A DNA stretch of 64,000 nucleotides from Rhizobacter sp. Root1221 (lineage in GTDB: Bacteria; Pseudomonadota; Gammaproteobacteria; Burkholderiales; Burkholderiaceae_C). The notes beneath the pieces were generated by a model. The model was not told the DNA's origin and did no database searches. It saw nothing but the letters and a program-made list of their open reading frames with translations. Position 1 is the stretch's first letter. Every line of letters begins with the position of its first letter. Shown piece after piece: positions 46,134-55,333 of this stretch. The DNA is taken from the NCBI RefSeq assembly GCF_001425785.1, contig NZ_LMDI01000001.1, forward strand, positions 294,865 through 358,864. The letters are read 5' to 3'. The position numbers and the translations under genes are program-made.

Positions 46134-47315
46134 CTAGCTGCAGCCCCCAACGCGGTACTGGCCGGGTGCGGTCTGTTGCAGGCTGCTGGTCTGGAACCAC
46201 CAGCCCATCGACTCGCCTGAGCCCTTGGCGTAGGTGGCGCCGAAGAACATCGTGGCGCGGTCGGCGGTGTAATGGTCGGAGTTGGTCGCGGTGATGCAGG
46301 GTTCGGCCTCAGGCGAACCGACGCCGGCCAGGTCGTCCACCATGGCTTTGATGGCCTTCATCTGCGGGCCGGCCTTGAGCGCGTAGTCGGCGCTGTCATA
46401 GCCCCACCAATCCCAGCAGCTGTTGGTGGCCCCGGGGCCGGTCTGCGGGTAGAGCACCACAATGCGGTTGCTGTCGGCCCAGCGGTTGTAGCCCGTGCGG
46501 CGCACGAACTGATCGCCGATGTCGCCGTTGTTCTGCCTGCAGCCGTGCAACGCCACGTGCAACGCGCAGGGCGCGCTGCCATCGCAGGCCGCCGGCACGT
46601 AGGCCCAGCCCTTCGCGCCCAGGCCGTGGCCACTGCCATAGCGGCCCTGCTCGAACTCGATGAAGCGCCCGCCGAGCGGGCCGTTGTTGCGCGGCGCGAG
46701 CGGCCCGTGCAAATGGGCCAACAGCCCCCCGGCGAGGTCGAAGTCGCAGTCGTTGATGAAGGGCGGGCCCTTGGCGGCGCAAGCGCTGCCGAAGTCGTCG
46801 GTGACCATCGCGTGTTCTGCCACGATGTCGGTTTTCAGCAGGATGCTCGTGGCCGGCATGAATTCGGCGTAGTAGGTCATCAGTTCGTGCGTTGCGCGCG
46901 GGTTCACCGTTGTGTCGACGGTGCCGGCGAACAGGTAGGCCTTCGACGTGGCCAGGTTGGACACCGCATCGATCTGGCCGCCTGTCGCACGGGTTCGCGT
47001 GAGGGCGGTCAGGTGGCCCACCGGGATGCTGCCGCTGCTGGTCATGCAGCGCCCTAGCGCGTTGGAGAGCGCGCCTTCGGCACAGTCGTAGGGGCCGCCG
47101 GCCACCACGCCCGCACCCTTGGCAAAGGTGGCCGAGTACGCCACGTGCATCTGCACCGCCATGAAGCCGCCGGATGACAGGCCTGACACCGACACCTGGG
47201 TGCGGTCCACGATGTTGTGCGGCAATGGCTCGGCCGCGGCCGCGGCCGTGGCGGAGATGGACATGAAAGCGATCAGCGCCAAGGCCGCGGAGCGCCGGTT
47301 CGGTTCGATCGACAT
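46134..47315 (-). CDS. Secreted PHA/PHB depolymerase, extracellular type 2 catalytic domain
   Basis: The 393-residue secreted esterase has a signal peptide over about 1-28 (ALALIAFMSISATAAAAAEP). The lipase box GLSSG (45-49, nucleophile S47) lies near the N-terminus, as in type 2 domains. Also seen are ALHVALHGCRQNNGDIGDQFVRRTGYNRWADSNRIVV, split by family blocks, and a conserved Cys/Trp-rich NSCWDWWGY. It hydrolyses short-chain polyhydroxyalkanoates outside the cell or in the periplasm. Ribosome binding site GGGAG stands seven bases before the ATG at 47315. It is downstream of the large effector-like gene but has no visible PIP box of its own. Confidence 0.88.
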   Translation of the reverse strand: MSIEPNRRSAALALIAFMSISATAAAAAEPLPHNIVDRTQVSVSGLSSGGFMAVQMHVAYSATFAKGAGVVAGGPYDCAEGALSNALGRCMTSSGSIPVGHLTALTRTRATGGQIDAVSNLATSKAYLFAGTVDTTVNPRATHELMTYYAEFMPATSILLKTDIVAEHAMVTDDFGSACAAKGPPFINDCDFDLAGGLLAHLHGPLAPRNNGPLGGRFIEFEQGRYGSGHGLGAKGWAYVPAACDGSAPCALHVALHGCRQNNGDIGDQFVRRTGYNRWADSNRIVVLYPQTGPGATNSCWDWWGYDSADYALKAGPQMKAIKAMVDDLAGVGSPEAEPCITATNSDHYTADRATMFFGATYAKGSGESMGWWFQTSSLQQTAPGQYRVGGCS

Positions 47316-47477
47316 GAGAATCTCCCGGAGTTGCAGGCGCGGTGCCGCGCAGCCGCTCACCGCGATCTTGCCGGGGGGCGTCTCGAAGTCCATCCCCATG
47401 TTGGTGGAGATGCACTTGTCGGTGCTGTCGGCGCGATCAGGTTCCGAAGGCAGTCGCAGCGGCCTGCGCCATCGCGC

Positions 47478-50400
47478 TCAAGCTTGCGGCGGCGGTGCCG
47501 GATTGCGAGGCGGATACTCGGTGAGCTGGATCTGGGCGTCCGCGCCTTGTGTGCGACCGGCCCGCAGCACGACGTTGACGCCCGTGGTGGAGGATGCCTT
47601 GCCGCGTTCGAAGAGGTTCATCGTGGAGCGGCGCCACGTGGAAGGCTCGTTCAGGAGTTGGTCGCGATCAGCCTTTCGTGCCAGGACCACCGCTTCGTTG
47701 TCGGTGGCCTGGGCCACGTCGGTGAGCATTTGCAGCGTCTCGAAGTGACCCGCGGCCTGCGGCATCATCGTGTCGTGGATGTTGAAGTTCGCGAAGTTGC
47801 TCGGTGCCAGCGCCTGCGCGTCCTCGAGGAACCGATCCAGGTGCTGGTGCGCGAGTTCGCGGCCCTGCGTCTGCTTTTGCTGCTCGCTCCAGTCGGCCAG
47901 CGTTTCGAGATAGCGTTGTACCCACTGCTCGCGATTGAGCTCCACCTCGGCCAGCAGCGGCTCGGGCGTGTTGTAGTAGCGGTCGTGGTCCGCGTCGATC
48001 GTGCCGGCGAAGTCCAGCAGCGTGACCGAGGCCTTCTCGTAGCTCTGGCCGAACTCCCGGGTGCCCGATGCGATCAGCGGCCCTCTCAGGCCGGTGACCT
48101 CGGTGGACTGCTTTGCCGGAACACCCGCGGACGGCGCTGGCGCAGGGGCGCTGTGCGGGGCCGGTGCAGAGGCGCTGTGCGGCGCGCGCGGGTAGTTGTT
48201 GGGGTCGCCGATGTTGGCCGTGAGGCTGGCGGAGGCTCGGAACTTGTGCTGGGCGACCGAGCCCTGCTCGTTCAGCACCCTCACATGGCCCGAGTTGTCG
48301 GCGTACGACTGCTGCTGCCGCTCGGTCGACAGCATCATCGACGCGTTGGGACCGAACGTGGTGTTGCGCTGGCCCTTGCGCGGGTCGCCCACGCTCAGGC
48401 CGGCCGAGGCCGACATCTCGAGCGTGCTGCTGGCAACGTCCTGCGCCATGTCGGACACGATCAGCTTGTCATGGCGCGCCAGCAGGGCCGTCAGTGCATC
48501 GCTGTAGTGTTCGCCGCGGTCGTCGAGCAACGTTTCCCACCGGGCGAGGTCGCGCACCACGTTCTTCAGGTTCTCGATCATCTCGGGCAGCCGGCCCGGC
48601 TCGCGGCGGATGCGCAGGATGGCGCCTTCCGCATGGGTGCTGCTGAGCGAGCCTTTGATGCCCCCGGACAGGCGCAGTCCGAGCACGTCCTCGGCGAGCT
48701 TGAAGCTCGGCCCCGCGCTCAGCCCGAGTTCGCCCCCGACCTGGCGGATCGAGCCGGCGGTGATCTGCAGGCCCTGCATCGGGTGGAAGATGTCGATGAA
48801 CGCCTCGCGCCGCACCTGCCCGCTGAGCACCGGCGTGACAAGCGGCGTGCCTGCTGCCGCCGGCAAGATCGACATCGGCGGCAGCCCCAGCCCGGCGACG
48901 GCACCGTCGGAGGCGCGCATCCGGGTGCGCAGGTCCCAGGCATCGAGCTTGGCGCAGATGTCGTCGACGAATCGCTGCCTGCCGTCCGAGGATGGCGACA
49001 GCAACTTCTCCGCGGCCTCCGCCTGCGCGAGGGACGATTCAAGCGCCGCGGCCACGTCTGCTTCCGCGCCGCCCGGCAGCGCCTGCAGTGCCTCGCCGGC
49101 TTGCCGGACCATCGACAGCAGTGTCTCGGCGGGCGGCATCCGCACGTCGTGGCCGGTCAGTGCCTCGCGAACATGCGCTTGAAGGGTCGACATCTCTTCG
49201 TCGGAGGGCGTGTGCTCCGGCCCGAGGTCGGGGTGTTCGCGCATGAACACCCCTAGCGCCTTCGCGATGGCGACCGTCGGTGCCGGCTCCTCCGCGAGCG
49301 CATGGGCGAAGTGCAGGTCCGCCGCCTCCTCCAGCGCCCGCGAGGCGGCGTGCGTGGCTTCTCGCGCTTGTACCGAGGGCGTGCGCAGGCCCACGGACGC
49401 GCCCACGGTGTCCAGCGTTTGCAGGATGCCGGAGCGAAGGGGCGTTTTCTTGCCCAGGGGGTTGCGCGAGGGCGGATCGAGTTGCTGCCGCCGGCTCGCC
49501 TGGGCTGCCGGCGAGTCGCCTTGCTCGATGTCCGTGTCCTGCGTTTCGCCGGGACTCACCATCTGCCAAAGGCGGTCCGCGATGCCGACCTCTGCTGCCA
49601 TGGCGCGGTCGACCCACTGCGTGATCATCTTGGTCACGCGCTTGTTGATGCGCCCGAAGTGCGAATCCGGTTCGTTGGACAGGAAGCCCATGCGCACGGC
49701 GCGCTGCGCTGCCAGATCGCGGTGGGTGGGTGGGGCGGCGTCGGGGTTCTTGTCAATGGCGGTGACGGCCACCCGCTTCGCGCCTTCTAGCCATTCTCGG
49801 ACGGCAGGCGATTCATGACGCTGTGCCTCGTCGGCACGCCAATAGGCGCGAACGTCGAGTGAATCGGCGGTTACCTGCGCGATCGTTGCCTTGTCGCGCG
49901 AGGCGAGCATCAGCACCTCCGTGCCGCGATGCACGCCGCTCATCAGGCGGAACAGCGCCTGCACGTCGTCTTTCACGTGCTCGGCGGCGTCGGACGCGAT
50001 GTCCGCCGCGGGCTCCACGGACGACATCCAGCGCGAGGTGGGCGAGTCCATCAGTGCCTGCAGCGTGTTGGCCGCGCGCGCGGGATCCCCTCCGGTGAGA
50101 TGCGCCAGCGAGCGCGAGATCGCCTCCACCATCGCCGAGCGCGGCATCGCCTCCTTCAGCGATTGCTCGGGCAGCCGGTCGACCAGCGCCTGGAGCCGGT
50201 CGCCGAGATCCGGCATGGGCTCGATCAGGGCGAAGCCCGGTGGGTGCAGGACCATCAGGTCCAGCAGGCGCTGCTCGGCTGCGTCCAGCGCGGCATCGTG
50301 CTGCGCCTGGATCTGCCGTGCGCCCTCGGCTGAGGCCTGGACCACGGGTCTCTGGCGGGCCACTTCATCCAGCGTGGCCTGGCGCTGCTGCGACACAGAC

Positions 50401-51077
50401 ACGTCGGCATCCTCCGGCTCGCCGGTGGGGGCGAGCCGGTCGAGTTCGCCGATGGAGAAGTCCTGGCGCACACGCGTGGCGGTGTGCATGCGGGCCGACG
50501 CTGCCAGGTTGCGCAGCTGCGACGTCGACAGGGCCGCGTCGAGGTCGGCGGCAGCGGCCCGCAGGGCGGCATGCGTCTGTTCGCCGGGCTCGGTGTCGTG
50601 CCGGCGGGTGGCGTCGCGGAGGGCGTTCTCGGCGGCATCCATCCGGAGGGTGAAGTCCAGGTCCACCGACTCCTGCAGCACCTCGGCTGCGCGGTCGGGG
50701 TTGATCGGGGGCCGGCCGCCGCGCGGTTGCCCGGCGCCCAGGGGGACCACCGCTCCGTTCCTCTCGCCGGTAAGGAAGCTGGACATCGGTGCGTGGAACG
50801 CAGAGGGGACCAAGCCGGCAGGCGACAGGGCAGCGACGCGGCGCCGCAGCTGGGAGGTGCCCGGACGCTCCATGTTCGACGGCGAATCGGCCGTTGCCCG
50901 GCCTGACACTTTCAGCACTTGCGCTGGGTCAGCCTCGCTCTGGCGGCGCGAGCGCAGTGGCGTATCTGCACCCGTCGACGGCGAGGGGACGGGGCGCGAT
51001 GGATGCTCGCGCGTGCGGTCGTTGCCTGGCACGAGAAAGGTCGTGTTGACCGGGCGTTTGTGAAGCCAATTCCACAT
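47478..51077 (-). CDS. Candidate large type III secreted effector, unknown family
   Basis: The 1199-residue protein has no signal peptide or TM helix. The first 130 residues are disordered and rich in Ser, Pro, Arg and Thr (VNTTFLVPGNDRTREHPSR). Residues 130-720 are mostly Ala-rich helices, with one WxxxE motif (W413-E417). Residues 740-960 are rich in alternating polar/apolar strands (LGLSAGPSFKL, LRLSGGIKGSLSS, LEMSASAGLSVG, KFRASASLTANIG), broken by a Pro/Ala/His linker (966-985), then helices. The ATG at 51077 is chosen because GGAGAA lies nine bases upstream and the PIP promoter -10 is 32 bases upstream; the earlier ATG at 51125 would precede the transcript start. Layout recalls AvrE- or AWR-type effectors, but homology is unproven. 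Confidence 0.72.
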   Translation of the reverse strand: MWNWLHKRPVNTTFLVPGNDRTREHPSRPVPSPSTGADTPLRSRRQSEADPAQVLKVSGRATADSPSNMERPGTSQLRRRVAALSPAGLVPSAFHAPMSSFLTGERNGAVVPLGAGQPRGGRPPINPDRAAEVLQESVDLDFTLRMDAAENALRDATRRHDTEPGEQTHAALRAAAADLDAALSTSQLRNLAASARMHTATRVRQDFSIGELDRLAPTGEPEDADVSVSQQRQATLDEVARQRPVVQASAEGARQIQAQHDAALDAAEQRLLDLMVLHPPGFALIEPMPDLGDRLQALVDRLPEQSLKEAMPRSAMVEAISRSLAHLTGGDPARAANTLQALMDSPTSRWMSSVEPAADIASDAAEHVKDDVQALFRLMSGVHRGTEVLMLASRDKATIAQVTADSLDVRAYWRADEAQRHESPAVREWLEGAKRVAVTAIDKNPDAAPPTHRDLAAQRAVRMGFLSNEPDSHFGRINKRVTKMITQWVDRAMAAEVGIADRLWQMVSPGETQDTDIEQGDSPAAQASRRQQLDPPSRNPLGKKTPLRSGILQTLDTVGASVGLRTPSVQAREATHAASRALEEAADLHFAHALAEEPAPTVAIAKALGVFMREHPDLGPEHTPSDEEMSTLQAHVREALTGHDVRMPPAETLLSMVRQAGEALQALPGGAEADVAAALESSLAQAEAAEKLLSPSSDGRQRFVDDICAKLDAWDLRTRMRASDGAVAGLGLPPMSILPAAAGTPLVTPVLSGQVRREAFIDIFHPMQGLQITAGSIRQVGGELGLSAGPSFKLAEDVLGLRLSGGIKGSLSSTHAEGAILRIRREPGRLPEMIENLKNVVRDLARWETLLDDRGEHYSDALTALLARHDKLIVSDMAQDVASSTLEMSASAGLSVGDPRKGQRNTTFGPNASMMLSTERQQQSYADNSGHVRVLNEQGSVAQHKFRASASLTANIGDPNNYPRAPHSASAPAPHSAPAPAPSAGVPAKQSTEVTGLRGPLIASGTREFGQSYEKASVTLLDFAGTIDADHDRYYNTPEPLLAEVELNREQWVQRYLETLADWSEQQKQTQGRELAHQHLDRFLEDAQALAPSNFANFNIHDTMMPQAAGHFETLQMLTDVAQATDNEAVVLARKADRDQLLNEPSTWRRSTMNLFERGKASSTTGVNVVLRAGRTQGADAQIQLTEYPPRNPAPPPQA

Positions 51078-51108
51078 GCAGCGTGTTCTCCGATGTCCGT
51101 TCCCGGTC

Positions 51109-51170
51109 ACCATAACCATCGGCATTGCACGGCGTGGGGCTGTACGCGAAGCGTCACGCTCCTTCGCGAA
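51109..51170 (-). promoter_or_regulatory. PIP box plus -10 upstream of the 1199-residue protein gene
   Basis: On the minus strand TTCGC (51170-51166), exactly 15 bases, TTCGC (51150-51146), then 31 bases and TATGGT (51114-51109). This matches TTCGB-N15-TTCGB-N30-32-YANNNT. The coding start follows 32 bases after the -10. The gap between cbiX and this gene shows nothing else. Confidence 0.85.
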
Positions 51171-51218
51171 GTCGCGGGGTGGGGGAGTCCCGCCGTCGGC
51201 CCGGTGGCCGCCGGTGTA

Positions 51219-51602
51219 TCAAGGCGTGGTGTCGAGCAGGTCGATGGCGGTGTTGGCCATGGCCGAGATCACCGGGGCCAGTTCACCCACCGCGGGGGTC
51301 AGCGTCCAGGAGACCGCGGGGTGGGCCGCACGCAGCCCGTCCAGCAGCACCGGCAGGTCCTTGCGCACGTGGCCACCGGCGCCCAGGAACAATGGCACCA
51401 CGGTGACCGACGTGCAGCCCGCCGCCGCCAGCGTGTTGCCCGCGGTGACGATGTCGGGGGCCATGAACTCGAGGAAGGCGAGCGCCACCGGCATGCCGGG
51501 GCGTTGCACGCGCACGCGGCGGGCCACGTCCTCGAACGGCACCGCCCAGTTCGGGTCGCGCGCACCGTGGGCAAACAGCAGCAGTCCGGGTTGGGCGTTC
51601 AT
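51219..51602 (-). CDS. cbiX: CbiX/SirB-type small chelatase
   Basis: The 127-residue single-domain class II chelatase has metal-binding His in LLFAHGARDPNW and a second conserved His in FLGAGGHVRKDLP. VALAFLEFMAPDI is the family's third signature. Such short proteins act as sirohydrochlorin ferro- or cobalt-chelatases, possibly as dimers. The ATG at 51602 overlaps the lptG stop by four bases, so it is coupled to lptFG. Lengths of about 120-130 residues are normal for the short form. The link with LPS export is positional only. Confidence 0.88.
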   Translation of the reverse strand: MNAQPGLLLFAHGARDPNWAVPFEDVARRVRVQRPGMPVALAFLEFMAPDIVTAGNTLAAAGCTSVTVVPLFLGAGGHVRKDLPVLLDGLRAAHPAVSWTLTPAVGELAPVISAMANTAIDLLDTTP

Positions 51603-52723
51603 CGGTACCTCACGAGCCAGCTGAACGCGGCGAGCGACAACAGGAGGTAGATCAGGCTCGGCGTGGCCGCCACGATCCACGGTGTCCAGTTCTTCAGCAG
51701 CCCGATGTGCGCCGCCACGTTGTTCATCAGCACGAAGCTGATGCCCAGCATGATGCCCCCGAACACCTTCAGGCTCACGCCACCCGCGCGAGCATGCAGG
51801 TACGCGAACGGCAACGCGAGGCCCACCATCACGAGGCAGGCGAGCGGGTACAGCGCGCGCTTCCAGAAGCGCAGCTCGTAGCGCTGGGCCGTCTGCTCGT
51901 TGTCGGAGAGGTGAGCGATGTAGCGGAAGAGCTCGAACGTGGACATCGAGTTGACCGGCAGCACGGCCGAGGCCACGACGTTGGCCGCCAGCGTGCTCTG
52001 CCACCGGTACGTGTCGAGGTTCTTCACGTCCACCTTGAGGCTGCCGGTGTCGGCGGACGCGGCGCCAGAGGCGCCGCTCCAGTCGGTCAGCACCACCTTG
52101 TTCAGCGTCCAGGTGGCATCGGCACCCACGCGGCCGCTGTCGGCCGCGATGCGTTGCACCAGGCGGCCCTCTGCGTCGAATGCATAGATGCGCACGTAGA
52201 GCAGTTCGCCGTTGGCCGCGGCGGTGGCCACGTTGATCGAGTAGGTGCGTTCGCCGTCGGGGGTGTTGACGCGGTCCTTCATCCACGCGCCCGCCCGGCC
52301 GAGGCTCAGCCCGCCCTTGACCCTCGCGTGCAGTTCGGCAGCCGCCCGTTCGCTCAGCGGCGCGAGGTAGTCGCCCACGAGGAACGTGAGCACGCCGAAC
52401 GCGATGCCGAGGCCCATCAGCAGCGACAGCGCCCGGCCCGGGCCCAGCCCGCCGGTGCGCAAGATGGTGAACTCCGACGACTGCGCGAGCCGCGACAGCG
52501 CGTAGATGGTGCCGATCAGCACCGCGATGGGCGCGAGCTCGTAGAGGTGGCCGGGCAGTTCGAGCAGCGAGTACAACGCGGCCTGCATGGCCGAGTAGTC
52601 CTTGTTGACGTCGCCGAGTTCGTCCACGAAGTCGATGAAGAAGAACAGCGAGAGAAACGCGATGGCCACGAACACCACGGCGCTCACCACGTCGACGTAC
52701 AGCAGGCGGCGGACTGTTTTCAT
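51599..52723 (-). CDS. lptG: LPS export ABC transporter permease LptG
   Basis: This inner-membrane subunit of LptB2FG lifts lipopolysaccharide to the LptC bridge. The 374-residue product has six TM helices in two groups (residues 1-110 and about 280-374) around a periplasmic beta-jellyroll. It starts MKTVRRLLYVDVVSAVVFVAIAFLSLF, with ALYSLLELPGHLYELAPIAVLIGTI typical of LptG. ATG at 52723 overlaps the lptF stop by four bases. Confidence 0.94.
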   Translation of the reverse strand: MKTVRRLLYVDVVSAVVFVAIAFLSLFFFIDFVDELGDVNKDYSAMQAALYSLLELPGHLYELAPIAVLIGTIYALSRLAQSSEFTILRTGGLGPGRALSLLMGLGIAFGVLTFLVGDYLAPLSERAAAELHARVKGGLSLGRAGAWMKDRVNTPDGERTYSINVATAAANGELLYVRIYAFDAEGRLVQRIAADSGRVGADATWTLNKVVLTDWSGASGAASADTGSLKVDVKNLDTYRWQSTLAANVVASAVLPVNSMSTFELFRYIAHLSDNEQTAQRYELRFWKRALYPLACLVMVGLALPFAYLHARAGGVSLKVFGGIMLGISFVLMNNVAAHIGLLKNWTPWIVAATPSLIYLLLSLAAFSWLVRYR

Positions 52724-53826
52724 GCGCGGGCCCTGGTGCGGATGGGGGCGGGCTTGCGCCAGCTCAGGTGGGTGCCGTTGTCGCGCCACCAGAGCATCAC
52801 GAGCGCGAGGACGAAGGCGCCGCCGTGGATCACCGCAAGCGCGGCACCCATGCCGATGCGGCTGGACGACACCCAGGCCTGCGAGAGGTTGATGAGGTTG
52901 TAGTAGACGACGAAGGCCAGCAGCGCGAACAGCAGGTTCCAGTTGCTGGCGCGCCGCGGCTGCGTGGCCGAGAGGCTGAGCGCGAGCAGCAGCAGGTTCG
53001 CCGAACCGAGCGTCAGGCCCACGCGCCAGGTGAGTTCACCCAGCGCCTTCGGTTCCGGGTTCATCAGCAGGTCGAGCGTGGGCCGCGCCTTGAAGGGCAG
53101 GGCGGTGGCCTGCTGGCTCGCCCGCTCGCCCACCTGGATGCGGTAGCTCTGGAAGCGCGAGACGGTGTTCTCGTTCGTCTTGAGGTCCTGTTCGTTGCGC
53201 TGGCCGCTGTCGAGCACCAGGAAGTCGGCTTCCGGCGTGTGGTCGATGCGCCCGGTGCGGGCGGTGGTCACCGACTCGTTGGAGCCCTTGCGGATCAGGA
53301 TGAACACGTTGCGGCCGGTGGCACCATCCGCCTGGTCGCGGTCGATGAAAAACACGCGGGAGCCGTCGCGCGAGGACTGGAACTGGCCGGGGGCCACGCG
53401 GGAGAGGTCGGATCGCCGTTCGAAGCGTTCCTTCAGTTCGGCGCTCTGCTGGTTGACCCACGGCCACACCACCAACGCCATGAGGCCCACCACCACCAGC
53501 ACCGGCCAGCTGACCCGCAGCACCGGGCGCACGAAGCGGTTGAGCCCGATGCCGCTTGCGAACCAGATCGACATCTCGCTTTCGCGGTACATGCGCCCGA
53601 GCGTGACCACGACGGCGATGAACAGCGACAGGCTGAGCATCGTGGGCAGGTTGGCGAGCGACGTGAACCCGAGCAGCAGGACCACGTCCTGCGGCGACAC
53701 GTTGCCCACCGCGGCCTGGCCCAGCGTGCGGATCAGGAACATCGTGAGCACGATGGTGAGAATGACGACCAGCGTCGCACCGAATGTGCGGGCAACGTCT
53801 CGGCGCAGGGTGGAATCGAATAACAT
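52720..53826 (-). CDS. lptF: LPS export ABC transporter permease LptF
   Basis: LptF is the partner of LptG in the LPS exporter. The 368-residue product starts MLFDSTLRRDVARTFGATLVVILTIVLTMFLIRTLGQAA, split here by helix. It has LPTMLSLSLFIAVVVTLGRMYRESEM and a periplasmic domain at about 125-270. C-terminal helices follow, containing NLLFALLAFVVYYNLINLSQAW. It is first in lptF-lptG-cbiX and divergent from pepA with only 26 bases between start codons, so the two promoters overlap. Confidence 0.94.
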   Translation of the reverse strand: MLFDSTLRRDVARTFGATLVVILTIVLTMFLIRTLGQAAVGNVSPQDVVLLLGFTSLANLPTMLSLSLFIAVVVTLGRMYRESEMSIWFASGIGLNRFVRPVLRVSWPVLVVVGLMALVVWPWVNQQSAELKERFERRSDLSRVAPGQFQSSRDGSRVFFIDRDQADGATGRNVFILIRKGSNESVTTARTGRIDHTPEADFLVLDSGQRNEQDLKTNENTVSRFQSYRIQVGERASQQATALPFKARPTLDLLMNPEPKALGELTWRVGLTLGSANLLLLALSLSATQPRRASNWNLLFALLAFVVYYNLINLSQAWVSSSRIGMGAALAVIHGGAFVLALVMLWWRDNGTHLSWRKPAPIRTRARA

Positions 53827-53852
53827 CGTTGGATTATTGTTTGGGCCGCATT

Positions 53853-55313
53853 ATGGACGTTCGCCACCAGATTCTTTCGCTGACTGCCTTGTCCTCGCTG
53901 AATGCCGATGCACTGCTGCTCGTGGTAGCCGGCGACAGCCTGGATACCAAGCTCGACCCGAAGCTCGCAGCACCCATCGACGACGCCATCGCACAGGGCG
54001 ACTTCGTGCTCAAGGCCAGCCGCACCTTGTACCTCCATCGACAGCCCGGCGTCCGTGCCGGCCGCGTGGTGCTGGCCGCGGCATCGGGCACGTCGCCGAA
54101 GGCCTTCAAGTCGGCCGTCGCGTCGGGCCTGGCGGCATTGAAGCACACTGGTGCGAAGCACGTCGGTGTCGCCGCCGCCGGCATCGAGCTCGACGCGAGC
54201 CATGCCGAGGCGCTGGTGGCCGCGGCACTCGATGCCACCTACGTGTACCGCCACACCAAGCCCAGCGCGCCGCCCGCAGCGGCGCTGGCCACGGTCACCC
54301 TCGTCACCGACAAGGTCCACGCGAAGATGGCGCAACTGGGCATCACGCGCGGCCTGGCCATCGGTGCCGGCGTCACGCTGGCCCGCGAATGGGCCAACCG
54401 CCCGGCCAACCACTGCACCCCCACGCTGCTCGCCGAACAGGCCAAAAAGCTCGCCAAGAGCCACCAGGACGTGAAGGTCGAGGTGCTGGACCGCAAGGCG
54501 ATCGAGAAGGTCGGCATGGGCTCGTTCCTCGCGGTGTCGCAGGGTTCCGAGGAGGCGCCGCGTTTCATCGTGCTGCGCTACCAGGGTGCGGCCAAGACGA
54601 AGGCGCCCATCGTGCTGGTGGGCAAGGGGGTCACGTTCGACACCGGGGGCATCTCCATCAAGCCCGCGGCCGAGATGGACGAGATGAAGTTCGACATGGG
54701 CGGTGCGGCAAGTGTGCTCGGCACGTTCCTCGCGGTGGCCGAGCTGAAGCCGAAGGTCAACCTCGTGGGGCTGATCCCCGCCTGCGAGAACATGCCCGAT
54801 GGCCGGTCGCTGAAGCCGGGCGACGTGGTCACCAGCCTGTCGGGCCAGACCATCGAGGTGCTCAACACCGACGCCGAAGGCCGTTTGCTGCTGTGCGACG
54901 CGCTCACCTACGCCGAGCGTTTCAAGCCGGCCGCCGTGGTGGACATCGCCACGCTGACCGGCGCCTGCGTCATCGCCCTCGGCAACCATCGCAGCGGCCT
55001 GTTCACGGCCGACGAAACCCTCGCCAGCGAACTCCAGGACGCAGGCCAGGCCGGCCTCGACCCGTGCTGGCGCATGCCGCTCGACGAGGAGTACGACGAA
55101 GGGCTCAAGAGCAACTTCGCCGACATGGCCAACGTGGGGCCGCGCGCCGGCGGGGCCATCACCGCCGCGATGTTCCTGCGCCGTTTCACGGCCAAGTACC
55201 GCTGGGCCCACCTCGACATCGCTGGCACGGCCTGGAAATCGGGCGCGGCCAAGGGCGGCACCGGGCGGCCCGTGCCGCTCCTGACCCACTTCGTGCTGTC
55301 CCAGGCGTCCTGA
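53853..55313 (+). CDS. pepA: Leucyl aminopeptidase (M17 family)
   Basis: This hexameric two-metal aminopeptidase can also bind DNA in some species. The 486-residue product has the N-terminal macro-like domain and the catalytic domain with VGKGVTFDTGGISIKPAAEMDEMKFDMGG, split by metal ligands. The signature NTDAEGRLLLCDAL is followed by ALGNHRSGLF and WRMPLDEEYDEGLKS. All M17 ligands are present. ATG at 53853 gives normal length. Divergent from lptF, as in many proteobacteria, and followed by holC 20 bases later. Confidence 0.96.
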   Translation: MDVRHQILSLTALSSLNADALLLVVAGDSLDTKLDPKLAAPIDDAIAQGDFVLKASRTLYLHRQPGVRAGRVVLAAASGTSPKAFKSAVASGLAALKHTGAKHVGVAAAGIELDASHAEALVAAALDATYVYRHTKPSAPPAAALATVTLVTDKVHAKMAQLGITRGLAIGAGVTLAREWANRPANHCTPTLLAEQAKKLAKSHQDVKVEVLDRKAIEKVGMGSFLAVSQGSEEAPRFIVLRYQGAAKTKAPIVLVGKGVTFDTGGISIKPAAEMDEMKFDMGGAASVLGTFLAVAELKPKVNLVGLIPACENMPDGRSLKPGDVVTSLSGQTIEVLNTDAEGRLLLCDALTYAERFKPAAVVDIATLTGACVIALGNHRSGLFTADETLASELQDAGQAGLDPCWRMPLDEEYDEGLKSNFADMANVGPRAGGAITAAMFLRRFTAKYRWAHLDIAGTAWKSGAAKGGTGRPVPLLTHFVLSQAS

Positions 55314-55333
55314 TCCCGGCCCGTCCCCATCCG

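Noticed and set aside
47316-47477. PIP box before the PHA depolymerase gene
   Set aside because: CGAA/TTCG tetramers occur but none is spaced by 15 or 16 bases, and no matching -10 follows.
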